Source of the DNA: Luteimonas endophytica
Lineage (GTDB): Bacteria > Pseudomonadota > Gammaproteobacteria > Xanthomonadales > Xanthomonadaceae
Direction of reading: 5' to 3'
Assembly (NCBI RefSeq): GCF_029887875.1
Contig: NZ_JARXRM010000045.1
Location: 110,409-174,408 of the forward strand
DNA: 64,000 bases
Positions within the stretch are counted from its first letter, which is position 1, and each line of letters starts with the position of its first letter. The translations under genes were made by a program, and so were the position numbers. This document shows, in pieces, positions 1 through 8,280 of the stretch. The notes beneath the pieces are model-generated. The model did not search any database. It saw nothing but the letters and a program-made list of their open reading frames with translations, and had not been told where the DNA came from.

Positions 1-1890
1 GCCGGGCTGGGACGCCACCGCGTTGACCAGCGCGCGTTCCACCGTGGCCTCGTCGGCCGCCCGCCATCGGCCCACGCGCTGGCGCCGGTCGGCCGGGTTG
101 GTGACCTCGATCTCCGGGCCGGACGGCCGGGCGCCCGGCACCAGCGGCGCCGCGCGCCAGCCCTCCTCGGCAGCCCCGGCCACTGCCGCGTCCACCTGCT
201 CGGCCAGCCGCCGCAGCCGGTCGTCGTTGGCGAGGTTGAGGCCCATGGAATTGCTCCTGTGGTGGCCCTGGCTGCGGAACAGGTCGATCGGCAGCGGAAT
301 CCGGGGGTGGGGAAGGCAGTCGTATGCGGCGACGGTCTCGAGCGGGTCGCGGATGAGGTCCTCGACCGGCACGTCCTCGTCGCTGATGCGGTTGACGAAG
401 CTGGAGTTGGCGCCGTTCTCGAGCAGCCTGCGGACCAGGTAGGGCAGCAGATCCTCGTGGCTGCCGACCGGGGCGTAGACCCGGCATGGCACGCCCATGC
501 GCTCGGGCGGGATCACCTCGGCGTAGAGGTCGTCGCCCATGCCGTGCAGCTTCTGGAACTCGTACGGCGCCGGCTGTGCGCGCAACGCACCGGGCAGGTA
601 CAGCCGCGCCATCCGCTGCACCGCGCAGATGGTGTGGGCATTGTGGGTTGCGAACATCGGGTAGACCGCGTCGGCGGCCTCCAGCATGCGCCGCGCGCAG
701 GCGAGGTAGGACACGTCGGTGCTGGGCTTGCGGGTGAACACCGGGTAGCCCTCGTGGCCTTCCACCTGGGCGCGCTTGATCTCGCTGTCCCAGTAGGCGC
801 CCTTGACCAGGCGCAGCGGAATCCGCCGGCCGTGGCGCCGGGCCAGGTCGACGACGAAATCGATCACCGCCGGAGCGCGCTTCTGATAGGCCTGTACCGC
901 CAGACCATAGCCTTCCCAGCCGTCCAACGACGGATCGGCATAGGCGGCGGCGATCACGTCCAGCGACAGCTCCAGGCGCTCGGATTCCTCGGCGTCGACG
1001 GTGAAGCCGATGCCCTGGGCGCGGGCGCGCTGCGCCAGTTCCAGGACCCGTGGCGCCAGCTCGTCGAGCACCCTGCGGCGCTTGGCGTGCTCGTAGCGCG
1101 GGTGCAGCGCCGAGAGCTTCACCGAGATCGACGGCGCCGCGAACGGATCGCCGCCGGCGTAGCTGCCGCCCGGGCCGCCGCGGCCGATGGCGTCGATGGC
1201 GCCGTGGTAGGCGCGCAGATAGCGCTGCGCGTCCTTCTCGGTCAGCGCGGCCTCGCCGAGCATGTCGAACGAATAGCGGTACGCGGCGTTGCGGCCCTTG
1301 CGGCCGCGCGCCAGCGCCTCGTCGATGGTGCGGCCCATCACGAACTGGTGGCCCATGATCCGCATCGCCTGGCGCACCGCCAGGCGGATCACCGGCTCGC
1401 CGACCCGGCCCACCACGCGCTTGAAGGCGTTGTGCACGTCGCGCCTGGTCTCGTCGGCCAGGTCCACCAGGTGCCCGGTCAGCATCAGCCCCCAGGTGGA
1501 AGCGTTCACCAGCACCGATTCGGAGCGGCCCATGTGCCGCTTCCAGTCGGCCTCGCCGAGCTTGTCGCGGATCAGCTTGTCGGTGGTCTCCTGGTCGGGG
1601 ATGCGCAGCAGCGCCTCGGCCACGCACATCAGCAGCACCCCTTCCTCGCTGCCGAGGTCGTACTGCTGCATGAACGCCTCGATCGCGCCCTGGTCGCGCG
1701 CCCGGGCCCGCACCCGCCGCACCAGGTCGGCGGCCGCGGCCTGCACCTCGGCAGCGTCCTCCCCCGGCAGCCGCGCCCGCGCGAGCAGCTCGCGCAGGTG
1801 CGCGGTCTCGTCCGGCGACCAGCTGGCGGTGATCGCGGCCCGCGCCGGCGGCGGCGGGTCGGGCAGTTCCGGAGAAAGGATGGTGGGCAC
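1..1890 (-). CDS. putA: PutA, bifunctional proline dehydrogenase / P5C dehydrogenase (N-terminal 630 codons; cut by window edge)
   Basis: The protein oxidises proline to pyrroline-5-carboxylate with FAD and then to glutamate with NAD. I translated the minus strand by hand: a GTG start at 1890 stays open to the edge, with no in-frame ATG just upstream. The product begins near the point where E. coli PutA has its PRODH arm (LRELLARARLP, EGVLLMCVAEALLRIPD). The FAD barrel follows with IRDKLGEADW, SISVKLSALHPRYE, LRLVKGAYWDSEIKRAQ, MFATHNAHT and LLENGANSSFVNRI. The aldehyde dehydrogenase half begins near residue 560 and continues outside the window. The N-terminal ribbon-helix-helix domain of E. 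coli PutA is absent, so this looks like the non-DNA-binding PutA type and its expression must be controlled by something else. It is transcribed divergently from coxB. Family assignment is very secure; the start is probable. Confidence 0.96.
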   Translation of the reverse strand, partial: MPTILSPELPDPPPPARAAITASWSPDETAHLRELLARARLPGEDAAEVQAAAADLVRRVRARARDQGAIEAFMQQYDLGSEEGVLLMCVAEALLRIPDQETTDKLIRDKLGEADWKRHMGRSESVLVNASTWGLMLTGHLVDLADETRRDVHNAFKRVVGRVGEPVIRLAVRQAMRIMGHQFVMGRTIDEALARGRKGRNAAYRYSFDMLGEAALTEKDAQRYLRAYHGAIDAIGRGGPGGSYAGGDPFAAPSISVKLSALHPRYEHAKRRRVLDELAPRVLELAQRARAQGIGFTVDAEESERLELSLDVIAAAYADPSLDGWEGYGLAVQAYQKRAPAVIDFVVDLARRHGRRIPLRLVKGAYWDSEIKRAQVEGHEGYPVFTRKPSTDVSYLACARRMLEAADAVYPMFATHNAHTICAVQRMARLYLPGALRAQPAPYEFQKLHGMGDDLYAEVIPPERMGVPCRVYAPVGSHEDLLPYLVRRLLENGANSSFVNRISDEDVPVEDLIRDPLETVAAYDCLPHPRIPLPIDLFRSQGHHRSNSMGLNLANDDRLRRLAEQVDAAVAGAAEEGWRAAPLVPGARPSGPEIEVTNPADRRQRVGRWRAADEATVERALVNAVASQPG

Positions 1891-2006
1891 GGGGCACCGG
1901 GGTCGGGCGAAGCCCGCGATTCTAGGGCCTGCCGCTCCGCCGGGACAGGGTGCCCGGGGGCGGCGCTGAAGCCATTCAGTCGGGAACGGCGCGGTCCCGC
2001 GACTTG

Positions 2007-2040
2007 CCCGCAAATGCCTGCCGCAGCTACCATTTGCGGG
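2007..2040. promoter_or_regulatory. Perfect 10-bp inverted repeat in the putA/coxB divergent gap
   Basis: The arms CCCGCAAATG (2007-2016) and CATTTGCGGG (2031-2040) are perfect reverse complements separated by 14 bp. They lie 117 bp before coxB and 117 bp before the putA start, in the only gap between these divergent genes (1891-2156). The arms are less GC-rich than their surroundings. It could be an operator for either gene or a 5'-UTR hairpin of the cox transcript. I see no convincing -35/-10 pair nearby. The structure is certain; the role is inferred. Confidence 0.45.
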
Positions 2041-2156
2041 TTAACCGCAGCCCGCCACCGCGCCATGCTGCCCCAGGGTCCCCCGGGGCGAGGGCCCGGT
2101 TCGCGCTCCCGCCAGCCAACAGCAGACGCCAACGAGGCATTCGGGGTTCCAAAGTG

Positions 2157-3125
2157 ATGCAAGCCGGTCGTTTCAAGCAATGGGCCCTGGGTCTCGCCGC
2201 GATGGCGCTGTCCACGGGAGCGCTCGCGCAATCCGCCGATCCCCAGCGGTGGCAGCTGAACATGGGGCGCGGCGTGACCGCCACCTCGCAGAACGCCTAC
2301 GAGGCGCACATGTTCGTGCTCTGGGTCTGCGTGGTCATCGGCGTCATCGTGTTCGGCGCGATGGCGGTGGCGATGTTCAGGTTCCGCAAGTCCAAGGGCG
2401 CGGTCGCGGCGCAGTTCAGCCACAACACCACCGCCGAGGTGATCTGGACCATCGTGCCGATCGTCATCCTGGTGGTGATGGCGGTGCCCGCCACCAGCAA
2501 GCTGATCGCCATGTACGACGTGCGCGACTCGGAGATGACCGTCAAGGTCACCGGCTACCAGTGGATGTGGGCCTACGAGTACCTCGGCGAGGACGTGGCC
2601 TTCACCAGCCGCATGGACCGCGACAGCGACCGCCTGCGCCAGAACCGCGCCACCACCCGCGCCGAGCTCGACGCCCACCCGGCGTACCTGCTCGAGGTCG
2701 ACAACGAGCTGGTGCTGCCGGTCGACACCAAGGTGCGCTTCGTGGTGACCGCCGACGACGTGATCCACTCCTGGTGGGTGCCGGCGCTGGGCTGGAAACA
2801 GGACGCGATCCCGGGCCTGGTCAACGAGGCCTGGACAGAGATCCGCGAGCCGGGCGTCTACCGCGGCCAGTGCGCCGAGCTGTGCGGCAAGGACCATGCG
2901 TTCATGCCGATCGTGGTGCGTGCGGTGCCGCGCGACGAGTTCGACGCCTGGCTGGCCGCGCGCAAGGCCGACTCGGCGCCGCAGGAGCCCTCGGTGATCG
3001 ACGAGGAAGGCAGCGGTACCGCGCCGCGCGGCGTCGACCCCGACATGATCGAGGACGCGGCCGAGGGCGAGGAGCCCGCGCTGCAGACCGGCATCGCCCC
3101 CGCCGCCGCGACCCCCGCGGCCTGA
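2157..3125 (+). CDS. coxB: Cytochrome c oxidase subunit II (CuA subunit)
   Basis: This subunit of the aa3-type oxidase accepts electrons from cytochrome c at its periplasmic CuA centre. The start at 2157 gives 322 residues with a clear signal peptide (GLAAMALSTGALAQ). Two transmembrane helices follow (about 45-70 and 90-112). The CuA ligand set is present: H in VIHSWWVPALG, then CAELCGKDHAFMPIVV carrying Cys, Cys, His and Met. The open frame extends further upstream but lacks a sensible start there. The last ~45 residues form an acidic, Pro/Ala-rich tail that does not belong to the cupredoxin fold. It is the first gene of the cox operon; ctaD follows after 33 bp. Confidence 0.97.
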   Translation: MQAGRFKQWALGLAAMALSTGALAQSADPQRWQLNMGRGVTATSQNAYEAHMFVLWVCVVIGVIVFGAMAVAMFRFRKSKGAVAAQFSHNTTAEVIWTIVPIVILVVMAVPATSKLIAMYDVRDSEMTVKVTGYQWMWAYEYLGEDVAFTSRMDRDSDRLRQNRATTRAELDAHPAYLLEVDNELVLPVDTKVRFVVTADDVIHSWWVPALGWKQDAIPGLVNEAWTEIREPGVYRGQCAELCGKDHAFMPIVVRAVPRDEFDAWLAARKADSAPQEPSVIDEEGSGTAPRGVDPDMIEDAAEGEEPALQTGIAPAAATPAA

Positions 3126-3158
3126 TCGACCCTACCGCAAGCTTTCCAGGCAGACGCC

Positions 3159-4847
3159 ATGTCCACGCATACCGCAACCGCAGGCCACCACCAGACGACC
3201 GACGAACACGGCCACAAGCAGGGCTTCGTCGAACGCTGGCTGTTCTCGACCAACCACAAGGACATCGGCACGCTGTACCTGCTGTTCTCCTTCATGATGT
3301 TCGTCATCGGGGCGGCGATGAGCGTGATCATCCGCACCGAGCTGGCGGTGCCCGGGCTGCAGCACGTCGATCCGGAATTCTTCAACCAGATGACCACCAT
3401 GCACGCGCTGGTGATGATCTTCGGCGGCGTCATGCCGGCCTTCGTCGGCCTGGCCAACTGGATGATCCCGCTGCAGATCGGCGCGCCGGACATGGCGCTG
3501 CCGCGCATGAACAACTGGTCGTTCTGGATCCTGCCGTTCGCGTTCACCATGCTGCTGCTGACCCTGTTCCTGCCCGGCGGCGGCCCGGCCAGCGGCTGGA
3601 CCCTGTACCCGCCGCTCAGCCTGCAGGGCGGCAACAGCGTGGCCTTCACCATCTTCGCCATCCACATGATGGGCATCAGCTCGATCATGGGCGCGATCAA
3701 CGTCATCGCCACGATCCTCAACATGCGCGCGCCGGGCATCGACCTGCTGAAGATGCCGATCTTCTGCTGGGCCTGGCTGATCACCGCGTTCCTGCTGATC
3801 GCGGTGATGCCGGTGCTGGCCGGCGCGGTGACGATGCTGCTCACCGACAAGTTCTTCGGCACCAGCTTCTTCTTCGCCGCCGGCGGCGGCGACCCGGTGA
3901 TGTACCAGCACATCTTCTGGTTCTTCGGCCATCCCGAGGTCTACATCATGATCCTGCCGGCGTTCGGGATCGTCTCGGAGATCCTGCCGACCTTCAGCCG
4001 CAAGCCGCTGTTCGGCTACCAGGCGATGGTCTACGCCACCGCGGCGATCGCGTTCCTGTCGTTCATCGTCTGGGCGCACCACATGTTCACGGTAGGCATG
4101 CCGCTGGGCGGCGAGATCTACTTCATGTTCGCCACCATGCTGATCGCCATTCCCACCGGGGTGAAGGTGTTCAACTGGGTCAGCACCATGTGGCGGGGCT
4201 CGCTGAGCTTCGAATCGCCGATGCTTTGGTCGATCGCCTTCGTGATCCTGTTCACCATCGGCGGCTTTTCGGGGCTGATGCTGGCGATCGTGCCGGCTGA
4301 CTTCCAGTACCACGACACATACTTCGTGGTCGCGCACTTCCACTACGTGCTGGTCACCGGCGCGCTGTTCGCGATCATCGCCGCGGTCTACTACTGGTGG
4401 CCGAAGTGGACGGGGCGGATGTACAACGAGACCTGGGCGAAGGTCCATTTCTGGTGGTCGATGGTGTTCGTGAACCTGCTGTTCTTCCCGCAGCACTTCC
4501 TCGGCCTGGCGGGCATGCCGCGCCGCATTCCCGACTACAACGTGGTGTTCGCCGACTGGAACCTGATCAGCTCGATCGGCGCCTTCGGCATGTTCGTCAC
4601 CCCGTTCATGATGTTCGCGATCCTGTTCCATTCGCTCAAGCGCGGCGCCCCGGCGGCGGCACGGGCGTGGGAGGCCGCGCGCGGCCTGGAGTGGACGGTG
4701 CCGTCGCCCGCGCCGCACCACACCTTCGGCGTGCCGCCGGTGATCCGCGACGGCGACCTGGCGCACGGCGATTTCGAGCACCTCGACTACGACGAGACCA
4801 GCGCGCATCTCGACACCGCGGGCCGCAGCAATGACCGGGAAGCCTGA
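3159..4847 (+). CDS. ctaD: Cytochrome c oxidase subunit I
   Basis: This 562-residue catalytic subunit contains heme a and the heme a3-CuB site that reduces oxygen. The ligand motifs are all visible: TMHALVMIFGG (heme a His), HPEVYIMILPAFG (CuB His with the cross-linked Tyr), WAHHMFTVG (two CuB His) and HDTYFVVAHFHYVL (heme a3 and heme a His). About twelve hydrophobic helices span the protein, and the length is typical. It is the second gene of the cox operon. Its 3' end overlaps the next small gene by 17 nt. Confidence 0.98.
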   Translation: MSTHTATAGHHQTTDEHGHKQGFVERWLFSTNHKDIGTLYLLFSFMMFVIGAAMSVIIRTELAVPGLQHVDPEFFNQMTTMHALVMIFGGVMPAFVGLANWMIPLQIGAPDMALPRMNNWSFWILPFAFTMLLLTLFLPGGGPASGWTLYPPLSLQGGNSVAFTIFAIHMMGISSIMGAINVIATILNMRAPGIDLLKMPIFCWAWLITAFLLIAVMPVLAGAVTMLLTDKFFGTSFFFAAGGGDPVMYQHIFWFFGHPEVYIMILPAFGIVSEILPTFSRKPLFGYQAMVYATAAIAFLSFIVWAHHMFTVGMPLGGEIYFMFATMLIAIPTGVKVFNWVSTMWRGSLSFESPMLWSIAFVILFTIGGFSGLMLAIVPADFQYHDTYFVVAHFHYVLVTGALFAIIAAVYYWWPKWTGRMYNETWAKVHFWWSMVFVNLLFFPQHFLGLAGMPRRIPDYNVVFADWNLISSIGAFGMFVTPFMMFAILFHSLKRGAPAAARAWEAARGLEWTVPSPAPHHTFGVPPVIRDGDLAHGDFEHLDYDETSAHLDTAGRSNDREA

Positions 4848-4977
4848 CGCCCGGCCACCGGCGAACGATCCGGTCGTGGCCGGGCGGCGCCGGGCGCGCC
4901 GTACCGCGCTGGCGGTCGGCGCGATCGCGGTGGCGATCTACGTCGTGTTCATCCTGTCCGGAGCGCTGGGGCGATGA
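4831..4977 (+). CDS. Cytochrome oxidase small assembly protein (48 aa)
   Basis: A 48-codon frame starts with ATG inside the end of ctaD and ends in an ATGA overlap with ctaG. The product has a short polar, Arg-rich N-terminus (GRRRARRTALAVG) and one membrane helix (AVGAIAVAIYVVFILSGALG). Small single-TM genes of this kind sit between ctaD and ctaG in many beta- and gammaproteobacteria and are annotated as cytochrome oxidase small assembly proteins. Translational coupling to both neighbours supports a role in oxidase biogenesis. The gene is short enough to be missed by length-limited gene calling. The exact function is not established from sequence. Confidence 0.8.
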   Translation: MTGKPDARPPANDPVVAGRRRARRTALAVGAIAVAIYVVFILSGALGR

Positions 4978-5549
4978 AGGCGCAGCGCGACGTGATCAAG
5001 CTGGTGGCGATCTCGGTGGCGGCGTTCGCATTCACCTTCTCGCTGGTGCCGGTCTACCGGATCGCCTGCGAGAAGGTGTTCGGCATTCGCCTCGACGGCT
5101 CCGCTGCGGCCGCGGAGCCTGCCGGCGCCGCACAGCCGGTGCCCGGCCGCGTGGTGACGGTGGAATTCGACGCCAGCGTCAATTCCAAGCTGCCGTGGTC
5201 GTTCCGGCCCAACCAGGCGCGCATGCAGGTGCGGGTGGGCGAGATCCACGAAGCCACCTATTACGCCCACAACGACGGCGGGCGCGCGATCGTCGGCAGC
5301 GCCACGCCGTCGGTGGCCCCGGCGCGCGCGTCCGGGTACTTCCAGAAGACCGAGTGCTTCTGCTTCACCGCGCAGACCCTGGAAGCCGGCGAGACCCGCG
5401 ACATGCCGGTGCGCTTCATCATCGATCCCGCGCTCCCGCCGGACGTCTCCACCGTCACGCTTTCCTACACCTTCTTCAAGAACGACGTCGCCACAGAGCG
5501 CCTGGCGCGCTCCCGGGGCGACGCCGCGCCCGTGCTGGCGGCGCGCTGA
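4974..5549 (+). CDS. ctaG: Cytochrome c oxidase assembly protein CtaG (Cox11 family, copper delivery)
   Basis: This membrane-anchored periplasmic protein inserts copper into the CuB site of subunit I. It has 191 residues: one N-terminal transmembrane helix (LVAISVAAFAFTFSLVPVY) and then an immunoglobulin-like domain. The Cox11 copper motif CFCF lies in KTECFCFTAQTLEAGE near residue 130, followed by the conserved DMPVRFIIDPALP. The ATG overlaps the stop of the preceding small gene by four bases, indicating coupling. Position between ctaD and ctaE is the usual one. Confidence 0.96.
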   Translation: MKAQRDVIKLVAISVAAFAFTFSLVPVYRIACEKVFGIRLDGSAAAAEPAGAAQPVPGRVVTVEFDASVNSKLPWSFRPNQARMQVRVGEIHEATYYAHNDGGRAIVGSATPSVAPARASGYFQKTECFCFTAQTLEAGETRDMPVRFIIDPALPPDVSTVTLSYTFFKNDVATERLARSRGDAAPVLAAR

Positions 5550-5584
5550 ACCCCATCAACCGCATCACCGACCGGACCACGACC

Positions 5585-6472
5585 ATGGCACAAGCACACG
5601 CCCACCCCACCGACGCGAACGTCTACTTCGTGCCGCACGGCAGCCGCTGGCCGGTCTTCGCCTCGGTGTTCCTGTTCGTGGCCATGTTCGGATTGGCGAG
5701 CTGGTTCAACGACGCGGGCTGGGGATCGACGGTGTTCTACGTGGGCCTGGCCGGGCTGGCGGCGATCCTGTTCAAGTGGTTCGCCGACGTGATCCTCGAG
5801 TCGGTGTCGGGCTATTACAACAAGCAGGTCGACACCTCGTTCCGGATGGGGATGATGTGGTTCATCTTCTCCGAGGTGATGTTCTTCGCGGCGTTCTTCG
5901 GCGCGCTGTTCTACGCGCGTACGCTGGCGTTGCCGTGGCTGGGCGGCGAGGGCGTCAAGGGCGTGGCGACCAACACCTACCTGTGGGAAGGCTTCAGTTC
6001 CGCGTGGCCGACCAGCGGGCCGGGCCAGGTGGGCGGAGACTTCCAGACCATTCCGGCCTGGGGTCTGCCGCTGCTCAATACCCTGATCCTGCTGACCTCG
6101 GGGATCACCGTCACGATCGCCCATCACGCCCTCAAGGCGGGCCAGCGCACCCGGCTGCTGGTGTTCCTGGGGCTGACCGTGCTGCTCGGCGCGCTGTTCC
6201 TGTTCTTCCAGGCGGAGGAGTACATCCACGCCTACCGGGACCTCAACCTGACCCTCGGCTCCGGCATCTACGGCTCGACTTTCTTCATGCTCACCGGCTT
6301 CCACGGCGCCCACGTCACCCTGGGCACCATCATGTTGCTGGTGATCTGGTTCCGCTGCCTCAAGGGCCACTTCACCAAGGAGAACCATTTCGCCTTCGAA
6401 GCGGTCGCCTGGTACTGGCATTTCGTCGACGTGGTGTGGCTGGGGCTGTTCCTGTTCGTGTACGTGCTATGA
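5585..6472 (+). CDS. ctaE: Cytochrome c oxidase subunit III
   Basis: This 295-residue integral membrane subunit stabilises the catalytic core of the aa3 oxidase. Seven hydrophobic segments are visible. Typical motifs include MMWFIFSEVMFFAAFFGALFY, the ITVTIAHHALK loop, FFMLTGFHGAHVTLG and the C-terminal AWYWHFVDVVWLGLF. I chose ATG 5585 (MAQAHAHPTDANVYFVPHG), which matches the family N-terminus; the frame is open further upstream only because it overlaps ctaG out of frame. It is the last gene of the first cox transcription unit and is followed by a palindromic repeat. Confidence 0.97.
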   Translation: MAQAHAHPTDANVYFVPHGSRWPVFASVFLFVAMFGLASWFNDAGWGSTVFYVGLAGLAAILFKWFADVILESVSGYYNKQVDTSFRMGMMWFIFSEVMFFAAFFGALFYARTLALPWLGGEGVKGVATNTYLWEGFSSAWPTSGPGQVGGDFQTIPAWGLPLLNTLILLTSGITVTIAHHALKAGQRTRLLVFLGLTVLLGALFLFFQAEEYIHAYRDLNLTLGSGIYGSTFFMLTGFHGAHVTLGTIMLLVIWFRCLKGHFTKENHFAFEAVAWYWHFVDVVWLGLFLFVYVL

Positions 6473-6477
6473 GGGCG

Positions 6478-6600
6478 GTGATCCGGGATTCGTGATGGGT
6501 GATTCGCAAAAGCGGCAACACCCGATCGGATCCTCGCGCCGGCCGACGCAGCGCCCGCGCGCTCGGCTCCTTCGAATCAAGAATCGCGAATGACCGATCG
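6478..6600. repeat. Family A intergenic palindrome, copy 1
   Basis: The left arm contains repeated GGATTCGTGAT / GGTGATTCG words (6485-6506). The right arm contains their complements CGAATCAAGAATCGCGAAT (from 6573). The arms enclose about 65 bp of unrelated sequence. It lies between convergent ctaE and the twin-TM gene. Related copies are at 16690, 18307 and 62345. Confidence 0.7.
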
Positions 6601-6608
6601 CGGCCCCT

Positions 6609-6827
6609 TCAGCCGCCGACGCCGTGCGGCGTGATCCAGCCCATCCAGATCGCCAGCATCACCAGCAGGATCAGGGCCACCGACAGGCCGATACGCTTGG
6701 TCAGCGCATTCACGGTGCGCTTGGTCTCGCCCTTGTCGACCATCATGTAGTACAGGCCCGCGCCGAGGTTCCAGAGGATGAGTATCAGGAAGGCGACGAC
6801 CAGCAGGGTTTTCAGCGAATCGCTCAC
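6609..6827 (-). CDS. Twin transmembrane protein (DUF2909-like), cox-linked
   Basis: A 72-residue protein starts from GTG at 6827. It has two membrane helices: LKTLLVVAFLILILWNLGAG near residues 5-24 and RIGLSVALILLVMLAIWMGW near 46-65. Between them is the conserved loop YYMMVDKGETKRTVNALT. This matches the small two-helix family found between ctaE and SURF1 in Pseudomonas and Xanthomonas. It is encoded on the strand opposite to the cox genes, divergent from SURF1, with 60 bp between the two GTG starts. A role in oxidase assembly is inferred from position only. Confidence 0.85.
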   Translation of the reverse strand: MSDSLKTLLVVAFLILILWNLGAGLYYMMVDKGETKRTVNALTKRIGLSVALILLVMLAIWMGWITPHGVGG

Positions 6828-6887
6828 GGTGGTCTCCGACGGGGCACGGCGCAGAGCGTCATTATCGCAGCTGGTGGGCCGCCCGGC

Positions 6888-7637
6888 GTGAGCCGTCGCC
6901 GCACCCTGCTGGCGGGATGGACCCTGGCGCTGCTGGCGATGGCGCTGTTCGCGACGCTCGGCACCTGGCAGCTCGGGCGCCAGGAGCAGAAACAGCGGCG
7001 GCTCGACGAGGCCGCGCTGACGCTGCAGCGGCGCGAGCCGCAGCCGCTGGCCGCGGCCGCGGACCAGGCCGCCGCCCGCGCGCTGGGCTGGGCCGCTGGC
7101 ACCGGCCGCTATCTCGACCTGCCCGCGGTGCTGCTGGACAACCAGCAGCGCGGCGGCCGCCCCGGCGTGCGCGTCCACCGCGCCTTCTCGCCGGAACCGG
7201 GGGGCGTGCCGCTGCTGGTCGACCTCGGCTGGCTGCCGCTGCCGGCCGACCGGCGCATGCCGCCGCTGCCGCCGCCTCCGGCCGCCCGCCACGTCGCCGG
7301 CCTGCTGGCGCCGCCGCCTTCGGCGGGGCTCGCCCGCGCGGCATTGCAGCCGCAGGCCGACGGCACGCTGCTGGCGACCGCGCTCGAGCCCAAGTCCGTC
7401 GCCGCGGCGCTGGGACTGCCGGCGCTGGCGCCGCGGGTGTTGCGGCTGGATCCGGAGCTTGCGGGCGGCCACGCCCGCGACCTGGAGGTGCTGCCCAATA
7501 CCCTGCCGCCGGAACGCCACCTCGGCTATGCCGTGCAGTGGTACGGCCTGGCGCTCGCGGTGTTGGTCACGGCACTGGTTCTCACGTTCCGCCGCCGCGC
7601 GCGGCGCCCGTCCGACAAACCGCAGGTCCGCCCATGA
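6888..7637 (+). CDS. SURF1 family cytochrome oxidase biogenesis protein
   Basis: SURF1 (Shy1) proteins assist heme a insertion into subunit I. The GTG start at 6888 gives 249 residues with an N-terminal helix (LAGWTLALLAMALFATLGTWQLGR). The family signature GTWQLGRQEQK follows. Near the C-terminus are NTLPPERHLGYAVQWYGLALAV and a second helix, as in the family. A Pro-rich insert (LPPPPAARHVAG) lies in the soluble domain. The gene ends in an ATGA overlap with the next gene. Confidence 0.93.
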   Translation: MSRRRTLLAGWTLALLAMALFATLGTWQLGRQEQKQRRLDEAALTLQRREPQPLAAAADQAAARALGWAAGTGRYLDLPAVLLDNQQRGGRPGVRVHRAFSPEPGGVPLLVDLGWLPLPADRRMPPLPPPPAARHVAGLLAPPPSAGLARAALQPQADGTLLATALEPKSVAAALGLPALAPRVLRLDPELAGGHARDLEVLPNTLPPERHLGYAVQWYGLALAVLVTALVLTFRRRARRPSDKPQVRP

Positions 7638-8203
7638 ACGCCCCCGTCTCCCGCCGCCAGCGCGACCGCAACCGCGGCTTGCTCGTGCTCATCGTGGCGC
7701 TGTTCCTGGGCAGCGCGCTGGTGGCCGGCGCGCTCCGCTTCTCGGGATGGCGCCCGGAAGGCATGCGCAACCACGGCGAGCTGCTGCAGCCACCGGGCGA
7801 CCTGCGCGAACTCACGCCGCGGCTGCGCGACGGGGGCGACTATTCCTGGAATCCCGGGGCACGCCAGTGGCGGATCGCGCTGGCGCCGCCGGCCGGCTGC
7901 GCCGAACCCTGCGTGGCGCTGTCCGCCCAGCTCGACACCGTCTGGCAGCTGTTCGGTCGCCAGGCCGACCGCGTGCACATCCTCTGGATCGGCGAACTGC
8001 CCGAGGGCGCCACCCGCGACGCGGCCCTGCGCGAGGTGTTGCCCGATCCGGCGCTGCGCGCCGCGCTGCCACGGGTCGACGACCCGGCCGGCGTTCCGGT
8101 CTACGTGATCGATCCCAATGGCTTCGTGATTCTGCGCTACGCTCCCGGCTTCGACCCGGCCCACCTGCGGCAGGACATGTCGCGCCTGCTCAAGCTGCGA
8201 TAG
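7634..8203 (+). CDS. Sco-like membrane-anchored thioredoxin-fold protein of the cox locus
   Basis: The 189-residue product has one N-terminal membrane helix (GLLVLIVALFLGSALVAGALRF). The periplasmic domain contains a CX3C pair (GCAEPCVALSAQL near residue 90), the spacing used by Sco-type copper chaperones. The end of the domain resembles a thioredoxin-like strand (VPVYVIDPNGFVILRYAPGFDP). A canonical Sco His ligand is not obvious, so copper binding is uncertain. The start codon overlaps the SURF1 stop. Genes of this type between SURF1 and ctaA in related bacteria are usually annotated only as transmembrane proteins. Confidence 0.75.
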   Translation: MNAPVSRRQRDRNRGLLVLIVALFLGSALVAGALRFSGWRPEGMRNHGELLQPPGDLRELTPRLRDGGDYSWNPGARQWRIALAPPAGCAEPCVALSAQLDTVWQLFGRQADRVHILWIGELPEGATRDAALREVLPDPALRAALPRVDDPAGVPVYVIDPNGFVILRYAPGFDPAHLRQDMSRLLKLR

Positions 8204-8280
8204 CCCGGGCCGCAGCGCCCCGGCCGGTGTTCGCCGGCATCGCGCGGCCCCCGAACCGCAACCCAGTCCCGCTCCTGCCG

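Noticed and set aside
3132-4808. A 558-codon open frame antisense to ctaD
   Set aside because: It is rich in His, Asp and Arg with no domain, and mirrors a gene with certain function. High GC suppresses stop codons on the opposite strand.
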